Positions 62,678-64,000 of a stretch of 64,000 nucleotides of DNA are shown in pieces (position 1 is the stretch's first letter; each line of letters begins with the position of its first letter). The stretch is from Rhodobiaceae bacterium (GTDB lineage: Bacteria > Pseudomonadota > Alphaproteobacteria > Parvibaculales > Parvibaculaceae). Position numbers and translations under genes: made by a program. The notes beneath the pieces are model-generated. The model did no database searches and had not been told where the DNA came from. It worked only from the letters and a program-made list of their open reading frames with translations. The stretch lies in contig CP030277.1 of assembly GCA_003330885.1 (NCBI GenBank), forward strand, positions 1,426,001-1,490,000, read 5' to 3'.

Positions 62678-63640
62678 ATGTATAGCAGCTCATCCCCCCT
62701 ATCCACTGACGATCTCGATCAGGCATTCACGCAGGGACATTTCTCGGCGGTGTTTCAACCCAAGCTATCTTTGATTGATGGCCGAACGTTAGGCGTTGAA
62801 AGCTTTATTCGCTGGCACCATCCAGAATTTGGAATCTTGTTGCCGGGCGAGTTTCTGAGTTTTATCGGGACCGAAGGACGCCTTCAGGAACTAACAGACC
62901 TGATGCTCCATGAAGCCGCACGTGTTGTCTCACTCTGGCGCTCCCAACAAAGACACTGGACAGTCTCTGTGAACCTGAGTGCGGAAGACATCGACAATCC
63001 CCACTTGGCCAAACACATGTGTGATCTTTTCACAGCCTATGCGATTCCATCAGATGCGATTTCTGTCGATGTTCCTGAGGCGGCCCTGACAGAAGCCCCC
63101 GAGAAACGGCTAAGCGCGCTGAGCGAACTCAAGAAAAAAGGCATTGCGATCGCACTGGACACTGCCGGGATGGATCTGCTGCCCCACGAGCAGATCAGCT
63201 CTGAGTACTTCTCCGAACTGAAGATCGGTGGTACGTCTTTGATCAAGTTTGCCCGTAGCGTTAGCCGCTCCCGCAAAGGTCTCATCGCCGAAAGGTTGGA
63301 GGCAGCAGCCGCCAATGGCCTTTCCGTAACAGCCACCCGCGTAGAAGACATAGAAACCATCAAGCCATTGGCCGATATGGGCTTCAGCGCTGCTCAAGGC
63401 ACCTTCTTCCGCCACCCTGACACTCAGGAAGGCCTGGAGAACTGGTCATCCGATTGGCTGATGCCTGTCTTGTCAGGTGAGCGTCCACCTCGCGCCGACA
63501 CCATCGCCCGCGCACGGGCAGACCTCGCCGATCCCGACCTGTTGCGTCTACCTGAAGAAGACAGCGACGAAATCAAAGAGGCAGCACCTAACACGCCTGC
63601 AGAAGACGAAACTCAACCACTACAGGTTGCTCTCCACTAG
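62678..63640 (+). CDS. Degenerate EAL-domain protein
   Basis: 320 residues, EAL fold over about 12-260. The EAL signature reads ESF (E41), and SVNLSAEDI and EAAL are kept. The metal-binding DDFGTG becomes DTAGMD (second Asp lost), and the catalytic LKID becomes LKIG. It is therefore probably not an active c-di-GMP phosphodiesterase and may bind c-di-GMP or a protein partner. An acidic tail of about 50 residues follows. No GGDEF domain is fused. Confidence 0.85.
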   Translation: MYSSSSPLSTDDLDQAFTQGHFSAVFQPKLSLIDGRTLGVESFIRWHHPEFGILLPGEFLSFIGTEGRLQELTDLMLHEAARVVSLWRSQQRHWTVSVNLSAEDIDNPHLAKHMCDLFTAYAIPSDAISVDVPEAALTEAPEKRLSALSELKKKGIAIALDTAGMDLLPHEQISSEYFSELKIGGTSLIKFARSVSRSRKGLIAERLEAAAANGLSVTATRVEDIETIKPLADMGFSAAQGTFFRHPDTQEGLENWSSDWLMPVLSGERPPRADTIARARADLADPDLLRLPEEDSDEIKEAAPNTPAEDETQPLQVALH

Positions 63641-63658
63641 CCTGTTTGCAAACTCGGC

Positions 63659-64000
63659 TTAAACACGCTCAATGATCGTCGCAATGCCCTGGCCGACGCC
63701 AATGCACATTGTGCAGAGCGCATAGCGACCACCTGTCTCCTGCAATTCGTGAACTGCGGTCGTTACCAGCCGCGCGCCGCTCATTCCAAGCGGATGACCG
63801 AGGGCAATCGCACCACCATTCGGGTTCACGTGTGACGCATCATCTGCAAGTCCCAAATCACGCATGACAGCGAGCGATTGAGAGGCAAAAGCCTCGTTCA
63901 ATTCGATCACGTCCATGTCCTCAAGAGAAAGCCCCGTCTGATCGAGGACCTTGCGCACAGCCGGCGCTGGACCAATGCCCATCACCCGAGGGGGCACACC
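63659..64000 (-). CDS. Thiolase (acetyl-CoA acetyltransferase family), C-terminal part
   Basis: The last about 113 residues of a thiolase; the gene runs off the right edge. Present are LNEAFASQS (His/Asn region), the glycine-rich [16 protein letters not shown] with the catalytic His, and [10 protein letters not shown] with the catalytic Cys. It resembles FadA or PcaF-type thiolases of fatty-acid or beta-ketoadipate degradation. Nothing can be said about its start or operon. Confidence 0.93.
   Translation of the reverse strand, partial: GVPPRVMGIGPAPAVRKVLDQTGLSLEDMDVIELNEAFASQSLAVMRDLGLADDASHVNPNGGAIALGHPLGMSGARLVTTAVHELQETGGRYALCTMCIGVGQGIATIIERV

Overview
The window looks like a chromosomal segment of an alphaproteobacterium, probably a marine lipid- or hydrocarbon-using member of the Parvibaculum/Rhizobiales neighbourhood. 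This is inferred from gene content: several short-chain dehydrogenases, an acyl-CoA dehydrogenase/crotonase pair, an ECF sigma factor with a DUF6768-like partner, a quinol NO reductase and a form-II-type CoxL. No 16S gene or other decisive marker is present, so the placement is tentative.

Layout. 0-5.3 kb: ECF sigma factor with a small membrane partner, then two paralogous chemoreceptors in tandem and tRNA-Thr(TGT). 5.3-7.5 kb: an NCS2-type permease lying between the intact tRNA-Thr and a second, degenerate copy of the tRNA 3' end, which looks like the scar of a tRNA-targeting mobile element. 7.5-35 kb: a large type I secretion/RTX locus. It holds HlyD- and HlyB-like exporters, a GNAT acyltransferase, one 21.8-kb gene for a 7264-residue RTX protein, a small gene overlapping its start by 8 nt, and a divergent HlyC-family acyltransferase. 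35-43 kb: SDR dehydrogenases, qNOR with an FNR/NnrR-type box, crotonase plus acyl-CoA dehydrogenase, and small secreted or membrane proteins. 43-47 kb: a TetR-controlled SDR/ferritin-like operon and yaaA. 47-54 kb: TPR protein, CoxL-like molybdoenzyme, class II aldolase, FAD oxidoreductase, glycerol kinase. 54-59 kb: moaA and a copper-acquisition operon (DUF2946, OprC/NosA receptor, outer-membrane protein). 59-64 kb: NAD kinase, AbrB-like membrane protein, HPt protein, Nudix hydrolase, degenerate EAL protein and the end of a thiolase.

The centrepiece is the giant RTX system. Its N-terminus has the motif pattern of a PIN-domain nuclease. Behind it come glycine-zipper hydrophobic segments, five RTX blocks, an FG-GAP-like block, two cadherin/Ig-like arrays and three FrpC-type Ca-dependent modules in which the scissile Asp of the Asp-Pro pair is Lys. 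Together with a HlyC homologue this recalls the layout of CyaA (N-terminal enzyme, hydrophobic acylated segment, RTX repeats, C-terminal secretion signal), with a nuclease-like domain in place of the cyclase. The small coupled upstream gene is a candidate antidote or chaperone. These functional statements are inference; the domain order and overlaps are seen directly.
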